Assembly (NCBI GenBank): GCA_963377175.1
Contig: CAUJNA010003500.1
Span: forward strand, 128,170-192,169
Source of the DNA: Effrenium voratum
Lineage: Eukaryota; Sar; Dinophyceae; Suessiales; Symbiodiniaceae
Length of the DNA: 64,000 bases
Reading direction: 5' to 3'
The notes under the pieces were generated by a model that had not been told where the DNA came from, did not search any database, and saw nothing but the letters and a program-made list of their open reading frames with translations. The position numbers were made by a program, and so were the translations under genes. Position 1 is the first letter of the stretch. Every line of letters starts with the position of its first letter. Below are positions 43,660 to 54,795 of this stretch, in pieces.

Positions 43660-44460
43660 ATGCAAATCGAGTGGACCTCTGACCCATTCCAGCTTTGCCG
43701 TTGGTGGTTTTTGTGCTTTTTCGTGGTTTTGAGGGGGGCGGATTTGCCTCCCATTGGTTGGAGCCGAATCGGTCCCAGCCGCCAATCCAAATTTCTTGGG
43801 GGTAACTTAAGAAATTTGAACCAACGAAGAGGCGTTCCTCCAAGGTGTTTCTTTTTGTTTTCCGGTTCAAAATGTTGTTGTTGCCTTTCTGGTTGTTGCC
43901 TTTCTGGTACAATTTGAACTCTAGTTGTTGCCTTTCTGGTCCAGGTCTTTCTTTTGGTTTTCCGCGGGGGGCGCGGAGTTCTTTTTCTTTTTTTGGCTGG
44001 AAAGAGGGACTCGCTTTCAGCTACCAAGGCGAAAAAAAACCTCTGACCAATTTTTCTGGTTTCCCTGTTGTGGTGTTTGCCTAGGCCCCCCAGCTAGGTG
44101 CCCTTTTACCGTTTCTCTTTTTTGGCGGGGAGGGTTCCCCTACTCAACTAGACTACAGAAAAAAGGGTCCAAGTTGTTTCGTGGTTGAGAGGGGGCTAGC
44201 CCTTAATTCGTGGTTTGGATGGGATCTGGAGCCCAGTAGCTTTGAAAACCAAATGAGGGAGGTAGCCCCTAGCGTCCAAACCACCAAACCAAACCACCAA
44301 TTAGTGGAAAGCTGACAGTTGCCCAAAGAGAATCGACCTGATCTGAAATAATTTCAGTTTGAAAGAGCCAACTCGGGGAGTTTTCCCTTGATGATGGACC
44401 AAACAAAATGCTGCCAATCGCTCCCCCCCTCTCCCGGAAAGGCGGGTATTCTGTAAGAAC
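43660..44460. other. no gene seen; intergenic with one truncated element
   Basis: After the last plus exon the sequence holds a G/T-rich stretch, a truncated CTAGG element (44082-44163) and a unit related to the B-box-bearing repeats (44199-44320). No convincing coding frame on either strand. Confidence 0.5.
43866..43941 (+). repeat. short tandem repeat, TTGTTGCCTTTCTGG
   Basis: A 15-base motif occurs three times, twice in direct tandem and once after a 20-base spacer. Confidence 0.8.
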
Positions 44461-46481
44461 CAACGCAAGCTGTTTTGTTTGTCCGGTTTCATTTTAAAGA
44501 TGGGCCCATAAAACACACACCCACGCACAATGTGCTTTTCTCCTTTGGATGGTTTTGGACGAAACACCGAAAGGAAACCACTCATTTCAGGTGTTCAACT
44601 CCTAAAGGTGTTGAGCAAACAACATCATTTAGTGAAAAAACAAAAACAACACCGCAGACTAAGACACGCTTTCCTCCGGCCGAAAAACAAAAAGGAAGAA
44701 ACAAAACAACAACAGCATCAGAAGCAACGCAAGCTGTTTTGTTTGTCCGGTTTCATTTTAAAGATGGGCCCATAAAACACACACCCACGCACAATGTGCT
44801 TTTCTCCTTTGGATGGTTTTGGACGAAACACCGAAAGGAAACCACTCATTTCAGGTGTTCAACTCCTAAAGGTGTTGAGCAAACAACATCATTTAGTGAA
44901 AAAACAAAAACAACACCGCAGACTAAGACACGCTTTCCTCCGGCCGAAAAACAAAAAGGAAGAAACAAAAAGCAACAACAGCATCAGAAGCAACGCAAGC
45001 TGTTTTGATTGTCCGGTTTCATTTTAAAGATGGGCCCATAAAACACACACCCACGCACAATGTGCTTTTCTCCTTTGGATGGTTTTGGACGAAACACCGA
45101 AAGGAAACCACTCATTTCAGGTGTTCAACTCCTAAAGGTGTTGAGCAAACAACATCATTTAGTGAAAAAACAAAAACAACACCGCAGACTAAGACACGCT
45201 TTCCTCCGGCCGAAAAACAAAAAGGAAGAAACAAAACAACAACAGCATCAGAAGCAACGCAAGCTGTTTTGTTTGTCCGGTTTCATTTTAAAGATGGGCC
45301 CATAAAACACACACCCACGCACAATGTGCTTTTCTCCTTTGGATGGTTTTGGACGAAACACCGAAAGGAAACCACTCATTTCAGGTGTTCAACTCCTAAA
45401 GGTGTTGAGCAAACAACATCATTTAGTGAAAAAACAAAAACAACACCGCAGACTAAGACACGCTTTCCTCCGGCCGAAAAACAAAAAGGAAGAAACAAAA
45501 AGCAACAACAGCATCAGAAGCAACGCAAGCTGTTTTGATTGTCCGGTTTCATTTTAAAGATGGGCCCATAAAACACACACCCACGCACAATGTGCTTTTC
45601 TCCTTTGGATGGTTTTGGACGAAACACCGAAAGGAAACCACTCATTTCAGGTGTTCAACTCCTAAAGGTGTTGAGCAAACAACATCATTTAGTGAAAAAA
45701 CAAAAACAACACCGCAGACTAAGACACGCTTTCCTCCGGCCGAAAAAACAATTGGGGAAGAAACAAAAGCAACAACAGCATCAGAAGCAACGCAAGCTGT
45801 TTTGATTGTCCGGTTTCATTTTAAAGATGGGCCCATAAACACACGCCCACGCACAATGTGCTTTTTCTCCTTGGATGGTTTTGGACGAAACACCCAAAGG
45901 AAACCACTATTTTCAGGTGTTCAACTCCTAAAGGAAGAGCAAACAACATCATTTAGTGAAAAAACAAAAACAACACCGCAGACTAAGACACGCTTCCTCC
46001 GGCCGAAAAACAACAAGGAAGAAACAAAAAGCAACAACAGCATCAGAAGCAACGCAAGCTGTTTTGATTGTCCGGTTTCATTTTAAAGATGGGCCCATAA
46101 AACACACACCCACGCACAATGTGCTTTTCTCCTTTGGATGGTTTTGGACGAAACACCGAAAGGAAACCACTCATTTCAGGTGTTCAACTCCTAAAGGTGT
46201 TGAGCAAACAACATCATTTAGTGAAAAAACAAAAACAACACCGCAGACTAAGACACGCTTTCCTCCGGCCGAAAAACAAAAAGGAAGAAACAAAAAGCAA
46301 CAACAGCATCAGAAGCAACGCAAGCTGTTTTGATTGTCCGGTTTCATTTTAAAGATGGGCCCATAAAACACACCCCCACGCACAATGTGCTTTTCTCCTT
46401 TGGATGGTTTTGGACGAAACACCGAAAGGAAACCACTCATTTCAGGTGTTCAACTCCTAAAGGTGTTGAGCAAACAACATC
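44459..46481 (+). repeat. satellite array, about 265-bp unit, 7.6 copies, 530-bp dimer
   Basis: Unit starts (AAGCTGTTTTG) lie at 44467, 44731, 44997, 45261, 45527, 45793, 46056 and 46322, giving spacings 264, 266, 264, 266, 266, 263, 266. The alternation of 264 and 266 in the first four units shows duplication of a 530-bp dimer. Units 6 and 7 carry small indels. The last unit stops at 46481. Open frames of 177 codons across the array are by-products. Confidence 0.95.
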
Positions 46482-47409
46482 CCTTAAGCATCCAGCCCCC
46501 CGCCAAAACAAGGTGGTGTATTACACCACCCGCCTTTTGCAGGTCGTTGTAATGTGTTGTGTCGTGCCCCCCCGTTTGAGGCACCTCATGTTTCGGCCAT
46601 TTCGTAGCCCCAAAAAGTTTCAGACCAAAATCAAGCAATTTCATGTTGCCTTTCAGCCCGTTGTTCTTAAGCGCCGGGCCGTGGAATCTGCTGTTTTTCT
46701 CCGCATCCAGCATGCGCCCTAACTAGTGTTTTCTCAACTGCCAGGATCCTAAAACATCCACAGATTAGCCAAATTTGGGAATCTTCATTTGCTGTTGTTA
46801 AGGTCTGGTGGCCCTTTTCCCTTTCAGACATTTGTGGCCATTCATTCCCTCAATCAAGGGGGCATGTGCTTTGCAGGTGTTGCAGGTGTTCGGGGGGCAG
46901 TGCTTTTCAGGGCATCTGGAAGGTAAAGGTGCAGACAACAGGCTTCAGGCATCGCCCACCCAAAACAAGCTAAAGGCGCGGCATGGCCAGATCCAGACTC
47001 CTGAGCCGCCTGGACCCTGAAAATCAATATCAGGCCAAATGTGGGAACATCCATCTGTTCTCTTTTGGGGTCTCTGGTGGCCCATTCCCCTCCAGAAGAA
47101 GCTTTGTGGCCATTCCCTCGGATATATGTAAAGGGGGGGGAGGATAAGGGTCGAACGGCAGGCTTCAGTTGAAAGTTTGGTGCACCGGTTCGGCCTCGCA
47201 CCGCTAACGAGCCAGCCAGCCACCTACCACTGGTTGACAGCCCCCAACCCCGGCCTGCAGCCACTTCCAAACCACAGCTGGCTTTTTGGTCATGTGCTTT
47301 CAGAAAAGTGTCCAGTTTCCAGGGTCCCTGCAGTTTGGCTCATGCCATTAAAGTTTGGCTCAAGTTGTTTGCTCAAGCGACGATTGCTCAGAGGATGGTT
47401 TTCAAAGGG
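46482..47409. other. intergenic, diverged direct duplication
   Basis: Two stretches (about 46770-47000 and 47030-47230) share CAAAT(T/G)TGGGAA, TCTGGTGGCCC, TTTGTGGCCATTC and GGCAGGCTTCAG-like blocks in the same order, about 260 bases apart and strongly diverged. No gene was recognised. Confidence 0.5.
47332..47377 (+). other. three tandem spliced-leader-like motifs
   Basis: GTTTGGCTCATG, GTTTGGCTCAAG and GTTTGCTCAAG occur within 46 bases, the first two separated by CCATTAAA. The dinoflagellate spliced leader ends in CCATTTTGGCTCAAG, so these resemble relict leader pieces. They lie on the strand opposite to the neighbouring gene and the match is short, so chance is possible. Confidence 0.3.
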
Positions 47410-47671
47410 TCACTGCAGGCGAGGCTTGGTGACATGCAGGCGCGCCCATCGAAGCTTGGCCGCTTTGAGCCTGTAGGCACCCCTCTTGAGAACCGAGTTC
47501 TCAAAGGTCCGAGGGCTCACACGCAGACCAACGGTCCGAAGCCACCACATGGAGTCCTCATCCACGAAGCCGTGCACGAAGCGCTGGTTGAAGCGGTGCC
47601 TCTTCACCCGATGCAGCATCTCCCAGAATTGGTGGAACTTCGGCTTCAGCAGCCACCACTTTCTGCCATGC
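47410..47671 (-). CDS. terminal exon of dinoflagellate multi-copy family gene (379-codon exon upstream)
   Basis: On the minus strand after CCCTGCCAG the frame reads HGRKWWLLKPKFHQFWEML, HRVKRHRFNQRFVHGFVDED, SMWWLRTVGLRVSPRTFEN, SVLKRGAYRLKAAKLRW and ARLHVTKPRLQ, then TGA. The order KPKxHxF ... HxFxDED followed by a basic tail recalls the C-terminus of an uncharacterised protein family highly repeated in dinoflagellate genomes (from memory). It continues the 48365-49504 exon. Confidence 0.65.
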
Positions 47672-47871
47672 CTGGCAGGGGACAGCGCAACCGATTTCCC
47701 GAAGATGACAAGGCCATTCGGTGTTGTCTTGCAGGTTTGGAAGGGTGAAGCAAATTGTCATTCCAGGGCCTACCAGGCCAAGGGTCAGCGCAGGGACAAA
47801 AACCTGAAGCAACCGTATTCTCGAGCAAAGATGCAACGAGACAATGTAGAAGCCAGGCCTCAAGGATTCAC

Positions 47872-47942
47872 CGCACAGCAGCCGGTGCATCTCCAAGAAG
47901 CGCTTGCCAGATTCAAACATCTTGCCAGCGAGCACCCGCATC
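47872..47942 (-). CDS. exon between main and terminal exons of the same family gene
   Basis: Between ATCTGAG and GTGAATCC on the minus strand the frame reads MRVLAGKMFESGKRFLEMHR then LLCG. The helical KMFESGKRFLEMHR piece suits the region before KPKFHQF. Another open frame (EDAGARWQDV) stops early. Confidence 0.5.
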
Positions 47943-48364
47943 CTCAGATGGCAAGACCCTCACGCAAGCCAGCTCAACACAGAAGCAAGCTGACATGCTG
48001 CAAGGCTCTGAAAGCTCACATCCATGCCCTGCTGCGAAGGCAGCACAAGGTATATTGAATGCCAAGACTCTGTGGCCCTCGAGAGTCAGCCAGAAACCGC
48101 GGGCAGCGCTCGGAGATGTTGAAGTACTGGCAAATGCTGCTCCTTGGCAAGGGCACCTCCCATTCCGTTTCACAGCAACACATCGTGGCTAATTCGGTGA
48201 AAGAGGCCTAGGGGGGCCACAGCAACACAGGTAGTAGGATCTCATAGAAGTCATAGAAGAGTTCCATTGGCACACAGCTGCACGACTGGTGCAACAAAAC
48301 AACTTTAACACACGATGGATTGGCCAAGCCGGGAAGATGTCACACAAAGATGGTAGCCCCACTG

Positions 48365-49504
48365 CTACCAGCAAATCGGAGTGGCGATGGGACAAATGCT
48401 AATGGGCTTGATGTGGAATGCGATGCAGGCAAGTGTCATTGCCACCAGGGTGGGCAGCAGGAAGCCGTCAGGCTGCGGCACCTGACCCCGGCTGAGCAGC
48501 CACTGGCCGAAGTGCCGAGTGGGCTCGCTGAAGCGTTGGCTATGCGCCAGGAGGCAGCAGTTGGCCAGCCACTCGCACAGTATACGCGAGTTGTGGCCTT
48601 TGGAGGTCAGGTAGCCTCCTGAGTCCTCCTTCACGACCAAGCGGACCGTGAACTTCCGCTGGGAGTGCCGCGCTTTCTGCATCGCGGCCCACGCACAAAA
48701 GTCCATGTACGCGATGTCGAGGAGTGCCTTCAGAGGCATCGATTTGTCGCCGAAATACCCTGTGGCGCACAGGTAAAGCAGCGTCGACCCGTTTGCCGTC
48801 CACAAGAGTCCCAGGTTGAGCACATGGAGCTGGCAGAGCTGGATCATGCTCACATCGAAGCGTGGCAAGAGGCACAGCGGGGTTGGCTGATCTGGCACCT
48901 CTGTCAGGAGGAACTCGGCAGTGCTTTTCCAGGCTGGAGTGTTGAGGTCCGGATAGTCCTGGGCTGTCGCGTGACAGAAGTGGCAGACAGTCAGTGCTGT
49001 CCAGCCGGACTGGAACTGGAAGACCTCCTCCCGCAGCCACTTCCAGTCCCCGCCGATTTCCGTCACCATAAACTTCGGCAGGCCTGGAACGTTGCCCTCG
49101 AACAGCTGCCACAGGCTCGCAACCATCATGGCCAGGATCGGCCTCAGCGTTGCTTGGCCCAGGTACAAGGTGGACCGCATGTTCCACAGCAGCCACCTGC
49201 TTTCCCGACCATTGCGTGGCCGAAACAGCGGGCAGCTCAAAAAGATCGCATAGAGCTTCTCCCCAGTCGAGCGGTGAAGGCGAGCATCGTCCCCGAAGAG
49301 CTTCAGGGGTATGTAGTTCTCCTGCACGTTCTGCGCCCAGGGCACATCGCATTCTCGGGCCAGTTCCCAGTACTCAGCCAGAGTGCCTGCATCTATTGAA
49401 AGGCCAACCTCGCCCCACAGCATCTTCAGGACCGTCGCTGGTGTGTACAAGGGGCATTCCCAGTGGACCCAGATCTTGTCCCAGGTGCCAGAGCTGATTG
49501 GCAC
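48365..49504 (-). CDS. large exon of uncharacterised dinoflagellate multi-copy family
   Basis: The frame is open for 379 codons on the minus strand, and upstream to about 49525 (KEVSYVTVPISSGTW). Landmarks: LKLFGDDARLHRSTGE (about residue 75), LSCPLFRPRNGRESRW, TEIGGDWKWLREEVF, CHFCHATAQDYP, CQLHVLNLGLLWTANGSTLL and AYMDFCAWAAMQKARHSQ. The GDDA ... GDWK ... CxxC ... HxxNLG ... GSTLL order matches, from memory, a large family of unknown function dispersed in dinoflagellates, sometimes suspected to be of mobile origin. The codon marked as residue 1 is GTG, so the true start is upstream. The TAG at 48365 may lie beyond the donor. Confidence 0.7.
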   Translation of the reverse strand: MPISSGTWDKIWVHWECPLYTPATVLKMLWGEVGLSIDAGTLAEYWELARECDVPWAQNVQENYIPLKLFGDDARLHRSTGEKLYAIFLSCPLFRPRNGRESRWLLWNMRSTLYLGQATLRPILAMMVASLWQLFEGNVPGLPKFMVTEIGGDWKWLREEVFQFQSGWTALTVCHFCHATAQDYPDLNTPAWKSTAEFLLTEVPDQPTPLCLLPRFDVSMIQLCQLHVLNLGLLWTANGSTLLYLCATGYFGDKSMPLKALLDIAYMDFCAWAAMQKARHSQRKFTVRLVVKEDSGGYLTSKGHNSRILCEWLANCCLLAHSQRFSEPTRHFGQWLLSRGQVPQPDGFLLPTLVAMTLACIAFHIKPISICPIATPICW

Positions 49505-50244
49505 CGTGACATAAGAAACTTCCTTGGCGCGAGCCCCCCCCCCGTGTCCAAAGAGTCAGGGTGTTAACTGTAGGTAAAAAACATATTTACATTTTAAAAC
49601 GGACTCAAAGCGAAAAAACTAAACTTCCAGTGTTTTCAAAAGACGACCTCAAGCCAGCTGTGACTGTCCCAGATGTCAAAGCCAGGCCAACAGACCAAAA
49701 AGAAACACACAACAACATTCCCTCGACTTCTGAACCCTTTTAAACAGTCCAGTGTTCAGTTTGCTTTTGAAAGCTGACAAGCAGCCCAGGCCAAAAAAAA
49801 GAGCTGTGCTTTGTTCGAGCTTAAGCCTGTTTTTAGCTTGGGTGGCTGACTGGAAACCATGATGGGTTGAAAGGCACCACCCTCAATCATCGAACTATTT
49901 TTCGTCAAAACAAACACTTGAGCTGGACAAACGTTCAAAGCTGATTATGTTGGTTGGTACCAAGTCATGCAATGCGCAGGATCCAATGGTGGCTTGACCC
50001 ATCGGCTGAAGTCTCGGGAGGCGTTTTTCTTTTCCCGGAACCTAGCCAGCTTCTTCGTGATGCGCCGCACGTGGCCGTGCGCTTCCTGAGCTCAAGCGGG
50101 GCTGGGGCTGGGAAATGTTACACCCAACTCTGGCTTTGCCACCATCTTTTTTTGTTAGGGGAATCCAGCCATTGCTTTGTTATTTGAAGGCACTGCCAAG
50201 AACATTCATGCAGGTGTTCAGTGGAACCTGGCAAAGTCGCACAA

Positions 50245-51035
<791 letters not shown>

Positions 51036-51259
51036 CCACAGAGGTCACACTCACACACAAAAACACACAAACACACCCTCACCAGACTCGAACAGAGTTC
51101 TCAGAGAAATGACGACAGTAGATCCACACACGCACACACACGCAGCGCAAACAACACACATGGCGCACACACACACACACATAATACACAAAGTACACAC
51201 ATTCAAACAGGCACACACCACCTGTCCACACAAATCACGCACGACCCAAACAACACAAA

Positions 51260-51347
51260 CATGCATCAGACAGGGCTTGTAATCTGGCCATGCCACGTCA
51301 TAGACAACCTGGCTGTCCTTCATGACCTGGCCGATGGAGGTTGCCTC
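51260..51347 (-). CDS. exon candidate upstream of the 379-codon exon
   Basis: After GGCCTCGTGCAG on the minus strand the frame reads EATSIGQVMKDSQVVYDVA then WPDYKPCLM, open to a GTGGTG near 51222. The residue mix is convincing. It is separated from the large exon by the CA microsatellite. Confidence 0.5.
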
Positions 51348-52029
51348 AGCTGCACGAGGCCCAAGTGTGGCTGTGGGACATCCCCGACACCCTCATTGAT
51401 ACTGAGTTATTTGTTTTCTTGGGGTGGACTCCATGCTGCACAGAGTATCAAGGGGAAAACTTGAAAGAGTTACTGTGAACACATGGCACTTCCACCCTCA
51501 GGGGCCCGGGCACCATCTCCAAGCTTTTCTAGAGCTGATTGTAGCCAGGGCTGTTCATCCTCTGGAAGACCTGGACCTGCCATGGACCCCTCTCAAAGCG
51601 GCCACTCATGTAAGCTATTATGGGATGCCACCGCAAGTCACAGCATGCAAACACACAGAGACTGTGCACAGAGATTGTATTTTCCATTGTCTTCAGGCGA
51701 GGATGATCAGACCTAGGTGATCCCAGGCTACTAGATTGGCCCTGTGTTGCAGTTGTCCCCACTGCCAGGGCATCCCCTGCATGGCCTTTTGACCATCTTG
51801 GTGCCTGCTGAAGGATTTCGCCCAATCAGCAAAAACATGTTGAACCGCTCCTTCACACTTGATCCTTTTGGACCCAGCGAAACACACAAGCCTTTGGTGG
51901 ATTCCCTTTAAAAACTAGTAGCTGGTCTGATTCGAAGGCAATACGCGCTTGAAGGCCTCTGCAAAAACAAGAAAGGTGACTTCACAAGTGCCGTTGCCTT
52001 GTTTGGGGCCCAACCTTCAGCAGGTAAAA

Positions 52030-52157
52030 CTGCCAAAATCTTGCACTGATTCTCCAGGGCACCTGAGTGGGTTTTCAACATGCTCAGGCAAAAATGCATC
52101 CTGACTCCACGGTTTGAAGTAATGCACCATGGCCAATTTTGAATCGGTAACTAGGCC
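52030..52157 (-). CDS. exon candidate, unknown, likely same gene as the 379-codon exon
   Basis: Following GTCACAACGTTTCAG the frame reads GLVTDSKLAMVHYFKPWSQD then AFLPEHVENPLRCPGESV and QDFG. Lies downstream of the stop at 52308, so it should belong to the next gene. Strong acceptor; donor unclear. Confidence 0.5.
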
Positions 52158-52307
52158 CTGAAACGTTGTCACATGTGTGTGGGTGGGCAGGGGGGAGGGG
52201 CACATGTTTGCAATATACAACAAGGGGATTGCCTTGATGGCCACGACGCGTCCGCGTTCTGCAGTGTGTAACCCTTTTAAAGGATCCCTGGAAAAAGCTT
52301 CTAGCTG

Positions 52308-52448
52308 CTACGCCTTGGCCTTGGCCTTGCCTTTGGCAGTCTTGGGCTTTGCAGCTGCACGTTGCTTCTTCAGCAACGGTGTCAGCGTTGAATCCAGCCC
52401 CTCAAGCACCTCACTGAACTCTTCGCAATTCTTCTTGATGAGGTCTAC
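52308..52448 (-). CDS. terminal exon with Lys/Ala-rich tail
   Basis: Forty-six codons plus TAG after GCCGCGGCCAG: VDLIKKNCEEFSEVLEGLD, STLTPLLKKQRAAAKPK, TAKGKAKAKA. An acidic/hydrophobic helix then a basic AK tail like those of nucleic-acid-binding proteins. It ends the gene whose exons lie at 54-55 kb and perhaps further up. Confidence 0.6.
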   Translation of the reverse strand, partial: VDLIKKNCEEFSEVLEGLDSTLTPLLKKQRAAAKPKTAKGKAKAKA

Positions 52449-52700
52449 CTGGCCGCGGCAAAAAAAAGCAAAGATCCAGGAAACTGGTGCTTGTGTTGGG
52501 TGGGAATTGGCAGTACAATGAGGTCGAAAAGTGGGCAGCGCCCTTTCAAACACAATGTCACCTTTGAAAGTGAAAGTCAATGAGAGCCTTATCCTGGCCA
52601 GATATCAAACATCGCTCCCGACAAGGGAGCGCTTGGTCTTCAATGGCCGAAAGGCACAGAATGTGCTCAGTTCGACTGCTAGCTCCAAACAGTCATTGCA

Positions 52701-53450
52701 TCCAATTCCTTTGCAGGGAGTACCTCAAACAAAGACAAACCCATTTGAACAGCCCAACCAAATTCAATCTTGCCTGCTAGAGAAACCCTTGAAGAAAGGC
52801 ACGTGGGCTTTGTCTTTTGAACTAATCCCTTTTTTTTTGGGGGGGGGCTTTGAAGGGGAATCCAATTCCTTTGCAGGGAGTACCTCAAACAAAGACAAAC
52901 CCATTTGAACAGCCCAACCAAATTCAATCTTGCCTCTTCCCAGTTGCTAGAGAAACCCTTGAAGAAAGGCACGTGGGCTTTGTCTTTTGAACTAATCCCT
53001 TTTTTTTTGGGGGGGGGCTTTGAAGGGGAATCCAATTCCTTTGCAGGGAGTACCTCAAACAAAGACAAACCCATTTGAACAGCCCAACCAAATTCAATCT
53101 TGCCTCTTCCCAGTTGCTAGAGAAACCCTTGAAGAAAGGCACGTGGGCTTTGTCTTTTGAACTAATCCCTTTTTTTTTGGGGGGGGGCTTTGAAGGGGAA
53201 TCCAATTCCTTTGCAGGGAGTACCTCAAACAAAGACAAACCCATTTGAACAGCCCAACCAAATTCAATCTTGCCTCTTCCCAGTTGCTAGAGAAACCCTT
53301 GAAGAAAGGCACGTGGGCTTTGTCTTTTGAACTGATCCCTTTTTGGGGGTGGCTTTGAAGGGGAATCCAATTCCTTTGCAGGGAGTACCTCAAACAAAGA
53401 CAAACCCATGTGAACAAAGCCCAACCAAACCCAATCTCCCTTTTGAAGGG
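52701..53450 (-). repeat. 170-bp tandem repeat, 4.5 copies
   Basis: Starts of TCCAATTCCTTTGCAGGG at 52701, 52861, 53031, 53201 and 53366 give spacings 160, 170, 170, 165. The first copy lacks ten bases (CTTCCCAGTT). Copies 2 and 3 are nearly identical, so expansion is recent. It sits in the intron before the 52308-52448 exon. Confidence 0.95.
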
Positions 53451-54053
53451 TCGAAGCGGCTTGGTATCCCAGCTGGCCCTGAGGCAATCTGCCACCTACA
53501 TTCAGGATGTGGCCAGCTGATGAGGCAGGCTTTTCGCTGTCACGGGCAGGCGATGGTCTGCCAGTCTTTTCAGGGCAAAGGCTCAACTCAGTTGCAACAA
53601 GTTGAAAACACGTGTTCATCAAACTTTGTTAATTTCGGTCTCTCAACTCCCTGTTTTGACAGTGCTCAGGAGTCCCCAGGTTCACACAAGGTTCAATCAA
53701 AAGGGCCAAAAGTTGAAACAGGGTCCAACCAAAGAGTTTGTTCCACTGCACTTTTAAACTTGCTCGGGGTTCCCAAGTCCAACCAAAGAGTTTGTTGAAC
53801 CAGGCCACTCAGTTTGAACTTGCTCAGGGGCCCCAATTCAAAACAGGGTGGAACACACACCTGCGCACGCACAAAGAATACCACAGGCACATCCTGAAAT
53901 TGAATTGGATTGTGAGTTTCCAAGTCAGTCCCCACAGTCTTGCTGTTGACGGATGAATTCATGCACCTTTGGAACGATGGGACGCCACAGAAAAAACATG
54001 TGCATTAAGGTTTAAAGGAAGCAACACACCCTCACCCCTTGCACTAAACCAAC

Positions 54054-54161
54054 CAGGCCTGATCTCTGTCCATAGAGTCTTGCAGCTCAGCCCTGACCTT
54101 CTGAACCTTCGTGACCATGTCATCGATGTCACGATGCAGTGCTTGGCGGAGATGTTCACCC
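54054..54161 (-). CDS. exon, coiled-coil-like
   Basis: After ACTGCCCAG the frame reads GEHLRQALHRDIDDMVTKV then QKVRAELQDSMDRDQAW, followed by GTTGGT. Heptad-like hydrophobics (L, I, M, V) suggest a coiled coil. The phase does not match the exon at 54239 directly. Confidence 0.55.
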
Positions 54162-54238
54162 CTGGGCAGTTTTCAAGGTTGGTAGAAGGCCCCCTGCTTG
54201 ACCCAAATCAAATTCAGGCCCCTGCATGTTCATCTCAC

Positions 54239-54335
54239 CGGATGACATCTGTTGGACACTTGAAGCATCCTTGATCTTCCGGTTAGCCAAGTCCAGCTTC
54301 TGGGCAGGGGGTCGGCGCATCAAGGATGGACAGGG
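54239..54335 (-). CDS. exon, basic helical
   Basis: Between TTTCCAACAG and GTGAGATG the frame reads PCPSLMRRPPAQKLDLANR then KIKDASSVQQMSS. Joins in phase 0 to the exon at 54374. Confidence 0.55.
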
Positions 54336-54373
54336 CTGTTGGAAACATGAAACCCTCAAGAATTTCACCTTGC

Positions 54374-54436
54374 CTTCTTGGCGCCCTTGACAAGCTCCTC
54401 ATGCTCAATTTCCTGTTGGGTGCGTTCCTTCTTCTC
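54374..54436 (-). CDS. exon, charged helical, GC donor
   Basis: Twenty-one codons after ATGCCACAG: EKKERTQQEIEHEELVKGA then KK. The donor is GCAAGG, which keeps phase 0 with the next exon; the GT four bases further would introduce a stop. A clear case of GC donor preference by frame. Confidence 0.6.
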
Positions 54437-54489
54437 CTGTGGCATTGCACCCCACTCCAAAACCCAAAGTGGTCAAGTCACAAGTGACC

Positions 54490-54795
54490 AGCCTTCTTTG
54501 CACGTTGCTCTTGGCCCTGGCTGTTTTTCTGCTTTTTGACCTTCTCAGGTTTTTCATCCTTCTTGCTTCGTTTGTCCTTGCCATTGCCATTGCTGCTGCG
54601 CTTCCTCTTCACTTGTTTCTTCTTGTCTGAGCTCGAGCTGCTGCTGCCGCTGCTGCCGCTCGAAACATCTGTTGCTTTGAACACGCGGTCAAGCCAGGAT
54701 TCTTCGCGATCTTCCACTGCATCTTCATCGAGGACCCAGAACTGGCGCGAGGCCTGAGGTGAAGTTACATCAGGGCAGGGAGCCAGGTTGGGCAT
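54490..54795 (-). CDS. Ser-run and Lys-rich exon, possible gene start
   Basis: From ATG at 54793 the frame reads MPNLAPCPDVTSPQASRQF, WVLDEDAVEDREESWLDRVF, KATDVSSGSSGSSSSSSDKK, then a long Lys/Arg/Glu-rich tract (KKQVKRKRSSNGNGKDKRS) to a donor near 54490. A Trp/acid-rich start, Ser run and basic low-complexity tail suggest a nuclear protein. The ATG may be internal. Confidence 0.55.

Noticed and set aside
44475..46722. Repeated 177- to 183-codon open frames
   Set aside because: They follow the 265-bp satellite unit and change frame with each 266-bp unit; there is no start context or splice structure, and the sequence is a tandem array.
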